Positions 1 to 11,210 of a stretch of DNA of 64,000 nucleotides are shown here, one piece after another. The translations under genes were made by a program, and so were the position numbers. Source of the DNA: Papaver somniferum (lineage: Eukaryota > Streptophyta > Magnoliopsida > Ranunculales > Papaveraceae); contig NC_039363.1 of the NCBI RefSeq assembly GCF_003573695.1, positions 161,526,747-161,590,746 of the forward strand, given 5' to 3'. Below the pieces are notes generated by a model. That model searched no databases. It saw only the letters and a list, made by a program, of their open reading frames with translations, and was not told where the DNA came from. Numbering within the stretch: position 1 is the stretch's first letter; each line of letters starts with the position of its first letter.

Positions 1-1
1 T

Positions 2-1384
2 GATGCTCCCATTGTGGAAGTTGGAGAAATAAACGTTCCCAAGAATATTGGTGAATACAGTCCTGCCGAGCTACTTGCTGCAAAGCAAAACTCCGACGGT
101 TTAAATGCCATCATACATGCCATTACCCCACACCTTCAGCACCATGTGTCAAATTGCACTAGGTCTAAATATGCTTGGGATATCTTAGAAAATGTATTTG
201 AAGGAAATACCAGTGAAAAGGAAGCCAGACTTCAAAATTTGAATTCCAAATGGGAAAATCTTCGTATGGAAGATAATGAATCGATTGATGATTTTTACCA
301 CAAAATATCTGAAATTGTTAATGCATCATTTGCATTGGGTAAGACCATTCTTGCAAAGGACATTGTGATGAAAATCCTCAGATCGCTGCCATTAAGATAC
401 GATTATAAGAAGCATGCCATCATTGAGGAAAATAATCCTGATACACTTTCCAAGACTTCACTAATTGGAAAGTTAAGAATTCTTGATCAAGAGACAGGAA
501 AAATGTTCGCACTCAACGTTGTGAACAAACTTGTGATGTCTTCCTCTCACCTGTCCTGGTCTGATGAATGTGATCATTCACTAGTAGTCAAATAGGTCAA
601 GAATCTAATAAAAAGGAAGAATAGATTTGCAGTTTTTCCATGTTCTCTGGTTGCTGAAAATAATTCAACAGAAGACAATACTTCTCTATATAACTCAGAT
701 GAGTCTAACTGGTGCAATGGATTTACTGCCCTTACTTCAGATTCTCTTTCAACTACAAATTCTGATTCGGAACTTGAATTTGACACTGAGTTGGTTGATC
801 TCCTGAATAAAGAGATTCTTCAAGAGAATCTTCGTCTTAAAGCCTCCTTGAGGAATGTTGAATCACCACTCCAGACGAAAAATATTGAGATATAGCATCT
901 TCATATTAAATTCGCCAAAACCATGTCTCTAAAGGAAGAAGAGATTAATTCTCTCAGAGATGACCTGCAAAGGCTATCTGGAAGCTCTGACAAAATTGCA
1001 GCAATGTTATTTGGTCAGAGATCCTTTGGGTACAATCATGGTTTAGGATTCAAAAGCAAAAAAACAAAAGTGATGGATTCTGCAAATCAGGAAACAACGG
1101 TTGGGTGTTGTGTCAAACAGGAAAAATTACATGGAGATAAAAAATCCACATTGATCTGCTCCTTCTGTGGACACTCAAGGCATGATAAAGATACATGTTG
1201 GATATTCAAGAAAAACAACAAAGGAGTCACCAAACTTCAAAAGAACATGCAAAGAGTGAGTCTTGATAAAGATAAGCAAGTTAAATATTCCAGAAGAAGT
1301 AAGAAATATGTTAGCACAACCGACAGTGACAAGCCACGAAAAAACAAGGGAAGCGGGCATTTGGACCGTCCGGTCACCAACTGA
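2..1384 (+). pseudogene. gag: copia gag (UBN2 domain plus CCHC zinc knuckle), two in-frame TAGs
   Basis: One reading frame runs from the window edge (the true start is upstream) to a TGA at 1382-1384. It is broken only by TAG codons at 593-595 and about 893-895. The first 190 residues resemble the copia gag UBN2 core, with the SKYAWDILENVFEG and LQNLNSKWENLRM segments. A charged helical stretch follows (KEEEINSLRDDLQRL, about 938-985). A CX2CX4HX4C knuckle, CSFCGHSRHDKDTC, lies at 1157-1198. In the family this protein forms the virus-like particle and binds RNA. The frame ends about 60 codons after the knuckle without reaching protease. Both stops could come from CAG by C-to-T change. Not functional as read. 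Confidence 0.8.
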
Positions 1385-1533
1385 ATGGTGACATTTGCCT
1401 TCTCATCTTTAACTTGGGAAAGATGAGAAGTGTCTGAGAAGTGTCTCAAGTCAATGTTCGTGATTCAATTTGTAGGTAATCTTATTTTTAGATTCTTGGA
1501 AGACTGTGTCAAAATAGTCTAGGGTTTGACACT

Positions 1534-1540
1534 TATAAAT
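1534..1540 (+). promoter_or_regulatory. TATA-like box upstream of the coiled-coil ORF
   Basis: TATAAAT lies about 130 bases before the ATG at 1671, in the 286-bp gap after gag, and is followed by a pyrimidine-rich stretch. The position suits a separate internal promoter for the downstream ORF. AT-rich plant DNA gives such boxes by chance, so this is tentative. Confidence 0.3.
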
Positions 1541-1670
1541 CTCCTTTTATTGTTTGTTTTCTCCTTCTTTCAATTACGTTCTCATAGTTCCTGTAACTAG
1601 AGGTACTACCAAAAGAAATGCAGTATAAGCAGCCAATGTACATCTGTGCAAAGGAATTACTTCCTCTAGA

Positions 1671-2000
1671 ATGATAAAGAAGAAGTCAACAATCAATGGA
1701 GAAGGTTCTTCCTCTAACTGTCTCTTTTATGTTTGTCGTGCTAGAGACATGGTGAAAGTTTTCATCGACAAGCGAAATGATTTAAAATCTCGAATCATTT
1801 CCTCTTTGGAAGAGATAACTCACTATGAACAAAGGTTGTCTCTGACCAAGAATACCCTGCGTGATCTAAAAAGAGAACTTAGTGAGTTAACTGATATTTC
1901 TGAAGATCTAGAGGAATTGAACGATCCCATAATCAATGGGTTTTTCAATAATGAGAAGGAATTTTATGTAGATGCTCTGAGAAAGATCTACACTGCCTAG
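1671..2000 (+). CDS. 109-aa coiled-coil ORF in the post-gag position
   Basis: An intact ATG-to-TAG frame of 109 residues. After a basic, serine-rich start (MIKKKSTINGEG) comes a long charged helix (about residues 35-85) with regular leucine, isoleucine and valine spacing, ending in DALRKIYTA. No transmembrane segment is visible. It lies where pol or the env-like ORF would end in a full Sirevirus. A decayed ORF of similar character occupies the same place in the next copy (6145-6550). It may be an env-like or accessory ORF, or a leftover pol or gag segment. I do not recognise a domain. Expression is unproven. Confidence 0.45.
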   Translation: MIKKKSTINGEGSSSNCLFYVCRARDMVKVFIDKRNDLKSRIISSLEEITHYEQRLSLTKNTLRDLKRELSELTDISEDLEELNDPIINGFFNNEKEFYVDALRKIYTA

Positions 2001-3709
2001 TAAGTCTTCTTTTTGATTTAGTTGGCAGAATAACTAGTGATTGAATATCAATGATTGTGACTACACATAGCTATTATTTTTCATCTTCTTGTTCTTTTTT
2101 AGGTTTATTTTGGTTTAAATTCTAAAAATATTTGGAGGATGATGGTTTGCAGTATTTAATCTTTATGATTTAGTATATTGGAATTTGTTGCGGGATATTG
2201 GTGTTTACGTCCGTGAACTATGTTGTCCCATATTTTGTCAAAAGTAAAGTCGTTCATGATCAGTATTCATGTATTGATTTAATGATTAATAGACTTTTGA
2301 CATATACAAAAGTTAAGCCTATATTGTCAATTCTTTGATGGAAGATAGGTTAAAATGTTTTGTGTTCAAGGATTATGTCTATTAAATATCATTATGCAAA
2401 TAGTGATGGAAGATAGAATGAATCCTTGTGTATTCCACAATATTGATCTTCACTGATCCATATTTTATGTAATACTGTGAGGATCCGTAATGTGTCTTAT
2501 GTTGAGCACGATACAACCAAGTTGATTAATTTTTGATTAGCTTTGTTGGTTGTTCCGTAAGGTACTTTATGTTGAGCATTCTTGAACTAAATTAATCATC
2601 TTGTTTGGTTATTTAGTTATTGCTCCATAAGTCTTTTTATGTCGAGCAAAACAAATAACAATTAAATTGATTACTTTTGTAATTAGTTTGGTTGTGTATT
2701 CCAATTAGATCAATAATGGGTTCTCTTGTAATTAATCTAGTTGAGTATTTTCATACTCCGTAAGATTCCTCTTATGTTGAATATATGAACGACTATCCTA
2801 TTCATTTTCTAATGGTTATGTTAGTCGTATGCTCCTTAAGTTCTCTTATGTCGAGCATAATCAATTAAGTTGATCACTTTTGTGTTTAATTTGATTGCGT
2901 ATTCCGATTAAATTAATCATAGGTTTACTTGTGATTAATTTGATTGAGTTTTTTGATATAGAAAATCATTCTCATGGTTTTTGGTGTCCAATCAAAATCC
3001 TTCTTTTCTTTTGAAATTAAGGTCGCTCTTGTTGTTCCCTTGGGAATGACATCAAATGGGGGAGAGTTCTTTTGAACTTGTGCTTAATGGTCATATCTTG
3101 AGGGGTGTGCGGCTGTGGAATTTTAAAGGGGTTATCTTGTATCTTTAAACTCCTTGATGAATGTTATTAGCTTAGGCTATATGATTGCATATAAATTAGA
3201 TGGTATGTATTTTTCTTTCAGTCATGAAATGTCTCTTACGGAAATTTCATTATGATCCCGTTCTTGTACCTTCGCCAATTTTATTGACAAAACGGGGGAG
3301 AATTAATATGTAGTTCACACTACAAATACATATGGTTTTCGGATCATTGTGTAAGAGGGAGTGGTTTCCATGTGATATGGAGTATTGACTAAGGGGGAGT
3401 GATACATATCACCATAGTATTATTGTTGAAGTTGTGATACAATTGGACTTTGACACCGTGTAATAATACTATGACAATGTATAACAATGATCGAGACCGA
3501 TGCTTTCTCATTGTTATAACTACGGATCTTCAACAACGGTGATGCTAAACTTACAACCTTTGGGATCATTCGAGTATTAAGAAGTGACGAATATTTCGAG
3601 GAATGTTGAAGATTAGACATGTGGAATAGGAGCTACTAAAGTTTCTTTATATTTTTTGTATTCCATATGTATTGATAGTTTTGTCACTAAAATTGAAAAA
3701 TGGGGAGAT
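2001..3709 (+). other. 3' non-coding region of the copia element with several polypurine tracts
   Basis: No coding sequence is supported in these 1.7 kb. Matching stretches occur at 6660-7991 and, reversed, at 13780-14541 plus 34463-35057, so the tract belongs to the element. Purine runs of GGGGGAG type occur near 3054-3067, 3291-3303 and 3391-3400, with weaker ones near 3355 and 3697-3709. The last touches the LTR and is the likely plus-strand primer. Sireviruses are known for multiple polypurine tracts here. Confidence 0.65.
2482..2950 (+). repeat. degenerate tandem repeat with a CTCCGTAAG...ATGTTGAGCA core
   Basis: Five diverged units begin near 2482, 2554, 2624, 2756 and 2831. Each has a CCGTAAG-like start, TTATGTTGAGCA or a close variant, and an AATTAA-rich TTGATTA...TTTGGTTG tail. 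Spacing varies from about 70 to 130 bp. The sister copy at 7102 holds one clear unit, as does the reversed copy near 34536, so unit number differs between copies. Confidence 0.5.
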
Positions 3710-5805
3710 TGTTAGAGCATTTCTCGCTCGAAGTCGCATGCGTTGTTATCTCAAGCATGTTTGTCAATGTTAGTGATCAAAACTATGAGTCTCGATTTCT
3801 AGTCTACTATAGCTAAGTTTCGGACTAGGATAGAAAGTGTAGTTGAGCTCAAGGACTTCATGGCGATTCATCATACAAGAAGAAGAACTACTTAAGGAAC
3901 CGGTGGAACTTCTCGACAAAAAGGTATGTGAAGGCTTGAACCTATCTGTCACTCAAAAGTCTATCTACTCTATCTCCTACTTCTTGAGACAAAAATTCGT
4001 ATGTTATATATAGACTTAGATTATACACATTTGGTATTTCGAGCCGAGTATACCTCGCCTATCTATATCTCGAAATAAGTGTTGGTAAGCGTTTCGGTTC
4101 AACCATGTTTATCTTTACCTAGTGACGAAAGTCATGATATGTTTCAATCACTTTGAAAATTTCTTTGACGAGAAATGGTGTAACAACTATATAACGTCCT
4201 CTAAGAATGTTTCAATGGTTGGAATGAGAGTTTATATTACATGACCAATGATGGACATAAGTATTTTTGTGGAAACACATATGTGCATAAAATTTCATGA
4301 ACCGATTCAAGTCAATCAAATCATCTTTGCTTCAATTGTGTCTTGTGTAGTACATAAGATTTCCTAGTGATTGAACAACTCTCTAACTAGTTCAATTGAG
4401 TCATTTGAACTAGTTATGGTGAAGAAGAATATGGTTGGTATGAAATGCTCATATGGCTAACCTTTTGGTTAACTATTGTTGAAGCAAAAATGTACACATT
4501 TGGGTACGGTTAACAAACCTAGAAGCGTGCATTACATTTGTGTATAACAAGATAAGTTTTCGATCTAACGGTTGAGAAATATTAGCTTAAATCTAAATCA
4601 GGTTTTCATCTAAAGGTGGATATTGTTTGCTTTGTGACCAAGGCGAAACCCTGATTTGAAAGACTATATAAAGGAGACATCTAGTATTGTGCAAAACTAA
4701 TCCCCACAATTAACATGTGATACTAGTTTGCGTGCTAGAGTCGTTTCTCCTTTAACCTTTGGTTTTCTTCTTCTAAAACCAGGTTAACGACTTAAAGACT
4801 TCATTGGCATTGTGAAGCCAGACCGATACTACTTTTATCGTAGTTGTGTGATCTGATCTTGCATCTTCTATCGTACGAGTAAAATCATATTGATTGGCTT
4901 GAGATTAATATCTACGATAGGCAAGATATAAAAAGTAATCACAAACATCTTCGTCTCATTGTTTGTGATTCCGCAACATGTTGTTTCGCCACCATACAAT
5001 TAAGATTGTTGTGAGGTGATTGATTTATCTAGGCTGTTCTTCAGGAATATAAGACCGGATTATCAATTGGTTCCTGTTCACCTTGATTATGATCAAAAGA
5101 CGGAACAAAAACTTTAAGGTTTTTCTGTGGGAGACAGTTTGATCCTTTGATAGACTTGTCTGTGTGAGACAGATCTGTTTATTGTCAAAGCCTGCGATTT
5201 TAGGTCGTAGCAACTCTTAGTTGTGGGTGAGATCAGCTAAGGGAATCAAGTGCGCAGTATCCTGCTGGGATCAAAGGCGTAGGGAGTACAAATGTACCTT
5301 GGATCACTGGGAGACTGATTGGGGTTCAACTACAGTCCAGTCCGAAGTTAGCTTGGAGTAGGCTAGTGTCTGTAGCGGCTTAATACAGTGTGTATTCAAT
5401 CTGGACTAGGTCCCGGGGTTTTTCTTCATTTTCGGTTTCCTCGTTAACAAAATTTCTGGTGTCTGTGTTATTTCAGTTTCCGCATTATATTTTTTTATCT
5501 TTATAATTGAAATAATACAGGTTGTGTGTTAGATCATCAATTAGAGTAATCCAACCTTTGGTTGTTGATTGTCATTAATTGATCCTTGGATATTGGTCTT
5601 TGGTACCATCCAAGTTATTCCTTGTATTTGATTAGTACTCGCAGTTTCTGTTTGAGGAAATCAAATCAAGAGAGAGAGATAAAAACTCGTTGATGTACTT
5701 TTAATTGATTGAATCTTGTTGATTCTCTTAAAAGTATATTCGAGTTTGTCCATACAGATTGCTAAGTGAAATATTGGGTGGTGTTGTTAGACCCCCGCTT
5801 TTTCA
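3710..5805 (+). mobile_element. LTR L1 (Sirevirus-like copia), 2096 bp
   Basis: Starts TGTTAGAGCA after the purine tract ending at 3709 and ends CGCTTTTTCA at 5805. The TATA box TATATAAA is at 4665-4672. A GTCCCGGGG run and the conserved TCGTTAACAAAA U5 block lie near 5410-5455. It is about 340 bp shorter than L2 because the U3 palindrome cluster is missing. No primer-binding site follows it, so its right junction is rearranged. Confidence 0.75.
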
Positions 5806-6038
5806 ATAACTATTTGTTTTTCTTCAAAAGTGTACTCTCTTTGAAATTTTGATTTAAACCATTTGCTTCCTGTGTTCTCAAAAATTGGTTCTCCCATGAG
5901 ACATAATTTTTTTTGAGGCACTGAAGGTTCTTCACATAGCAATTTTTTTTTTGCAAGGTCATGTACATACGACCCCTGTGGTTCTTTTGGGTGGAAATTG
6001 TACTCGTACTGGTTACCCGTGTAACTGACACGAATCAA
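5787..6038 (-). other. unrecognised 83-aa minus-strand frame across the L1 edge
   Basis: An open minus-strand frame whose last residues lie in the L1 end and whose body lies in the adjoining DNA. It contains CLMGEPIFENTGSKW and a lysine-rich tail. I recognise no domain. It lies where a plus-strand primer site and leader would be expected, so the flank may be foreign or inverted. Coding is doubtful. Confidence 0.2.
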
Positions 6039-7991
6039 TTAAGGAAACCCTAATTTTTCCTTCCTATGAAACCTTTAAGTACCCAAGATACCGAGTTACA
6101 TAAATTACGTACGCAAACTCTAATTTTTTTTTGGGTGGTCAAGGTTGTCTTCCTCTTCATCTCATTATGGTTATTTTGCTAAAGGATTCCTTGAGAAAGG
6201 TTTTGGTTTCGAAACAAAAGGAAGGGAGAAAAGAACTCTTGTTGAAGATGGCACTCCTAATGCCTCATCTTATATTGCTTACTCACATCAAGATGTTGAT
6301 AATGAGGATATGGTTTCTGCTGAAGTGGTTCATGACTTTCTTAAATACTTTGAAAAGAAAAACAACAACTCGTTGAAACTATGAAGGATCTTGATATGGT
6401 GAGAATTGAGTTGAAGAAGGTTACTACCGAACTTGGTATCATAAAGTCACATGTTAAAGAACTTCTCAATGAGGATATCTTCTCCGAAGACGCGGTTGTT
6501 AACATGAATCACAAGCTCGAAATCCGTGAAGCTGTCGTACATGAACTCTAATGTAGCTTGTGATAAGTTTAGGTAGATTTGTTTTATGTTCTTTATTTCT
6601 GTCTAGTGAAACTTCTTAAGAGAATTTTATTCTTTTTTTTGTTTAAGAAGGACAAATAGGGTTTGGAATAGCCATTATTGTGAGTACACATAGCTATGTC
6701 CAACGTTTTCATCTTCTTGTTTTTAGATTTATTTGTTTAAACTCTAAAGTTGGTTTGGAAGATGATTTTTGCAGTATTAATATTTATGGTTTTATATATT
6801 GCAATATGTTATGGGATATGTGTCTTTGCGTCCGTGAACTATTATTGTCCCATACAATGTCAAAAGTTATCTCGTTTATATGTCGATATGCAAATATTGA
6901 TACAAGATCGATGAACTCTTGACATAACAAAAGTTAAGCCTATATTGTCAATTCTTTGATGGAAGATAGGTTAAAATCTTTTGTTTACAAAGATTATGTC
7001 GATTATAAGTCGTTATGCAAATAGTGATGAAGATAGAATGCATCTTTGTATATTTCGCAGTATTGATCTTTCCCTGATCCATATTTTATGTGTATATTGT
7101 GCATCTCCATAAGTCTTCTTGTGTGAGCATTTCCAACTAAACTAATCATAGATTCGTTTGTGGTTATTTTGGTTGTGTATTCCGATTAAATTAATCATGG
7201 GTTCTCTTTTGGTTAGTTTAATCGAGAATTTTTGGATACAAAATCATTTTGTAGTTTTTGGTATCTAAAGAAATCCTTCTTTTCTTGTAAAAGTAAGGTC
7301 CCTCTTGTTGTTCTTTCGGGAATGACATCATATGGGCGAGAGTTCTTTTGAACTTGCGCTTAATTTTCGTATCTTTGTGGGGAGTGCGGCTGTGGAATTT
7401 TGAGGAGTTATCTTGTATATTTATAAACTCCATGATGAGTGCATTTAGCTTCGGATATATGATTGCATCTAAACAAGTTGATATGTGCTTTTCTTTGGTC
7501 TTGAAGTGTCTCCATGAAAATTTCATTAGGATCCCGTTTTCATACCTTTGCCAATTTCATTGACAAAAAGGGGGAGAATTAATATGTAGTTCACACTACA
7601 AATACATATGGTTTTCGGATCATTATGTAAGGCGGAGTGGTTTTCGTGTTGAGACGAAGTATTGACTAAGGGGGAGTGATACATATCACCATATTATTGT
7701 TGTCGAAGATGTGATATAAGAACTTTGATACTGTGTAATAATATTATGACATTGTATAACAATGATCAAGAGCTTTTATTTTCTCATTGTTATGGCTACG
7801 AAATTTCAACTACTATGATATTGAATTGAACATCTATGGAATCTTGGGAGTACTTGGAAAAGACGAAGTTTTCAAGTAACATTGAAGCACCAAAGAAATC
7901 AAGCATGTGGACGAGAATCTACAAAGTTTTATTTATTTTGTAATCCATGTGTATTGATAATTTTGTCACTAAAATTGACAAAGGGGGAGTT
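5806..7991 (+). mobile_element. internal remnant of a second copia copy between L1 and L2
   Basis: These 2.2 kb join L1 to L2. The left end (5806-6130) is unrecognised. Next is a decayed coiled-coil frame (6145-6550), then 3' non-coding sequence parallel to 2040-3709, ending in the purine tract AAAGGGGGAG before L2. Gag and pol are absent. Tracts of GGGGGAG type at about 7565-7577, 7668-7676 and 7982-7990 match those of the first copy. Confidence 0.65.
6145..6550 (+). pseudogene. decayed coiled-coil ORF, counterpart of the 1671-2000 ORF
   Basis: A frame without an ATG begins near 6145 (TTG) and stops at 6382-6384 after FLKYFEKKNNNS. A second frame continues at about 6381 with MKDLDMVRIELKKVTTELG and ends in VVHEL just before 6552. 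The shift is in or near an A-rich stretch at 6355-6370. The product would be charged and helical, with heptad-like spacing. Position and downstream sequence match the ORF at 1671-2000. Residue similarity is weak, so common origin is likely but not shown. Confidence 0.4.
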
Positions 7992-10424
7992 TGTTAGAGC
8001 ACTGCTCGGTCGAACTTTATCTCAAGCATGTTTGTCAAGTTTAGTTGTCAAAACTATATGTCTTGATTTCTAGACTACTTACATCTAAGTCTCGGTTTAG
8101 GACAGATTAGTGTAGTTGATCTCCAGACTCCATGGCGATTATCTTATGAAGACGAAGAATCGAGGAACCATTGGAACTTCATACGACTAAAAGGTATGTG
8201 GAGACTTGAACTTATCTATCACTCAAAAGTCTATCTCTCTATCTCCTACTCTTGAGACAAAGTCGTATAAGTATGATAGTTTTCATACATACACATTTGT
8301 TATTTCGAGCCGAGTTTACTCGCCTATCTTTTTCTCGAAATATGTGTTGGTAAGCTTTCGCTTTAACTACTTTTCATCTTTATCCGTGACGAAAGTCATG
8401 ATGACGTTTCAATCTTGAAAATAACTTTGATGATGATAGTCGTGAATAACGATTGTTATAACATTATAGAAGAATGTTTCAATGATTGAAATGTAGAGTT
8501 GAGATTACGTAACCAACTATGGATATAAGCATATATAGTCTGTTCGCACATTAGTGTATAAATCCATGTGCCGGAAACCAATTGTGTACACTTGTGCATG
8601 AGACATTGTTAAAGGAGACAGGTTGGGTATGCGTACCCGTACGCGTATTGGCGAAAGTTTTCTAATCGAAAATTTCTGCTGGAGTTTGTAGTTTACAAAC
8701 TGGAAAACCAGTCACCTTAGGTACGCGTACCCGTACGCGTACTCACAGAAGTTTTCAAACCGAAAATTTCTGCTGAGTTTCCAAACTAAAATCCGGTAGC
8801 TAAGGTACACATACGCGTACCCAAGCTGATTGTTTCTCAAATCGGAAGTTCATGAACTTAAAACAATAAATCAATAAGGAATGCAATCTTTTCAAACCGT
8901 GTCTATATTGTTCATGAATTGATTCAAGTGAATCAAACCGATTTTGTTTCAATTGTGTCTATGAACAAAGACGTAAGCAATTAAACAACTCTATCAACTA
9001 GTTCTTATGAGTCATTTGAACTAGTTATGAGAAAGATGAATATGGTTGATATAAAAGTACTCATATGCGTAACCTCGGTTAACTATTTGTGAACCAGCCA
9101 AGTGTACACATTTAGGTACGGTTACTCAAACCTAAATGAAACACATTTCATTTGTGTATGACAAGCTAAGTTTCGATCTAACGGTTGAAAGATATTAGCT
9201 TGGAGAAATCAGGTTTTTCATCTAACGGTGAATATTGAATGCTTTGTTACCAAGGTAACTTAGATTGCAAACCCTGGTTTGAAAACTATATAAGGGAGAC
9301 ATCTAGCAACTGAAAAAACTAATCCCCACAGATCCTGTGTGATACTAGTTGGTTTGCTAGAGTCGATTCTCCTTTAATCTTAGGTTTCTTCCCGAGACCC
9401 TGTAGGTTAACGACTGAAAAACTTCATTGGGATTGTGAATCCAGACGAAACTACTTCTATTGTAGTTGAGCGATCTGATCTTGCCATTTTCTATCGTACG
9501 AGTTCAATTGAATAATTGACTTGAGATTATATCTCCGATAGGGAAAGATAAAAAGAAATCACAAACATCTTCGTCTCATCGTTTGTGATTCCGCAACATC
9601 TTGTTTCGTTACCATACGATTAAGATTGTTGTGAGGTGATTGATAATACTAGGTTGTTCTTCGGGAATATAAGTCCAGATTATCAATTAGTTCCGGTTCA
9701 CCTTGATTTATCAAAAGACGGAACAAAAACTCTTAGGTCTATCTGTGGGAGACAGATTTACCTATCATAGACATTTCTGTGTGATACAGATTTGTTTATT
9801 AAAGTCTTCGACTTTGGGTCGTAGCAACTCTTGATTGTGGTTGAGATCAACTATGGGAATCAAGTGTGTAGTATCCTATTGGGATCAAAGACGTAAGGAG
9901 CGCAATTGTACCTTGAATCAGTGTGAGGTTGATTAGGGTTCAACTACAGTCCATACCGAAGTTAGTTTGTAGTAGGCTAGTGTCTGTAGCGGCTTAATAC
10001 AATGTGGTGTTCAATTTGAACTAGGTCCCGGGGTTTTTCTGCATCCTCGTTAACAAAATTTCTGGTGTCTGTGTTATTTCTATTCCGTATTATACTTTGT
10101 TATATAATTGAAATATATCAGGTTGTGAGTTAAGATCAATCAATTAGAATATCCAACTTTTGGTTGTTGATATAAATTGATTGACACTTGGATATTTGTC
10201 TTTGGTACCATCCAAGTTATTATCCTTGTATTTGATAAAGACTCGCAGATTTCTATTTGCTTGAGTAAAGATCAAATCAAGTGAGAGAGATATTAACTCC
10301 TCGATATACTTTTCTCTAGATTGAGTCTGACTGTCTAGTTGATTCTCTAGAAAGTATATTGGAGTTAGTCCATACAGATTGCTAATCAAAATACGGGTGT
10401 GGTTGTTATACCCCCGCTTTTTCA
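7992..10424 (+). mobile_element. LTR L2 (Sirevirus-like copia), 2433 bp, complete
   Basis: Starts TGTTAGAGCACTGCTCGGTC and ends GCTTTTTCA. It has a U3 palindrome cluster (8627-8820), a TATA box TATATAAG at 9287-9294 and the U5 block TCGTTAACAAAA near 10048. It is preceded by AAAGGGGGAGTT. It is followed at once by minus-strand protease sequence instead of a primer-binding site, so the right junction is a breakpoint. Confidence 0.8.
8627..8820 (+). repeat. U3 palindrome cluster, three units of about 90 bp
   Basis: Two units carry the 10-bp palindrome GTACGCGTAC twice, two bases apart (8721-8742 perfect; 8627-8648 with one change in each half). A third partial unit is at 8805-8820. Spacing is 94 and about 84 bp. 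The cores are separated by a shared AAGTTTTC...CGAAAATTTCTGCTG segment. The cluster lies about 0.5 kb upstream of the TATA box, so an enhancer role is plausible. Confidence 0.6.
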
Positions 10425-11210
10425 CTACGTCCTCGAATAATTATTTTTCTGGATCTGTCTTCAATATCACAACCTTTCATATTGAAGATAACTTTATTAC
10501 CTTTGTCACAAATTTGACTAACAAACAGAAGATTAGCTTTCATTCCTTTAACATAAACAACATCATGAATTTCGGGAATACCAGGAAGTTTGATAGTACC
10601 TTTCTTACTAATAAGACAGCTGCTTCCATCTCCGAATGTTACAGATCCTCCTTTGTAGTCTTTTGTCCTTGTGAACTAAGAGAGATCACCTGTCATATGT
10701 CTACTACATCCAATATCTAGAAACCACTGGAAGGGTGAAGTTGTTTTAAGTGCAAAAGCTCCCAGACATTGTTCACCAGGTTTAGGATGATTGTTAATTT
10801 CTTATAAAGATTCTTAACACGATTGATCATATGTTTTGCAAAGCAAATTTTCTGATTTAAATAACTCCATCCTTTTTGAAATAAATTCATGTCTCTTCTT
10901 AGTATGTTTATGACATCTAGATGTCAGTATTGAACAACTTAGAGAATCCTTTAATTTAAAATCATCTAAAAATTTTACCATTTTTGTATCACTTATGATA
11001 TTACTGATTTTATCAGTAAATGACGGGTTTTGTTCAATACCTTTATCTAACATCTTGATAAGGCCTGAGAAATATTCTGAATCTTGTTGAAGATCTTCTA
11101 AGGCCCTTGAAACATTAATCGAATCGATCGTGAATTCAATTTCTTATAGGTTGGATCGCACCAAACACAGATTGTTAGATCTTTTCGTGTTTGCCTACTC
11201 TAATACCAAT
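10425..11210 (-). pseudogene. gag-pro: copia gag C-terminus and protease fragment with primer-binding site
   Basis: Read leftward from L3: a primer site (11193-11210), a short leader, a decayed gag tail (11053-10814, KISNIISDTKMVKFLDDFK, with histidine- and cysteine-rich HKHTKKRHEF), then copia protease. The protease shows WFLDIGCSRHMTGD (usual catalytic D-S-G changed to D-I-G), an in-frame TAG soon after, then GSVTFGDGSS and GMKANLLFVSQICD. It ends abruptly against L2 at 10424. The UBN2 part of gag is missing. This is one of two places in the region where protease remains. Confidence 0.75.
11193..11210 (-). other. primer-binding site, initiator-Met type, decayed
   Basis: Read on the minus strand it is ATTGGTATTAGAGTAGGC. 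It differs at two bases from the intact site next to L9 (47427-47440 and on), which carries TGGTATCAGAGC, the complement of the plant initiator-Met tRNA 3' end used by most copia elements. It directly abuts the L3 end. Confidence 0.7.

Larger units (their letters stand above)
1..5805 (+). mobile_element. Sirevirus-like copia element, pol-less, cut by window edge
   Basis: The visible order is gag pseudogene, short promoter-like gap, coiled-coil ORF, long 3' non-coding tract with several purine runs, then LTR L1. The left LTR lies outside the window. No protease, integrase, RT or RNase H frame occurs between gag and L1, so this copy is non-autonomous. Assignment to the Sirevirus branch of Ty1/copia rests on the UBN2-type gag with CCHC knuckle, the multiple polypurine tracts, the U3 palindromes in sister LTRs and the initiator-Met primer site in sister copies. 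The gag stops mark it as old. Confidence 0.75.
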
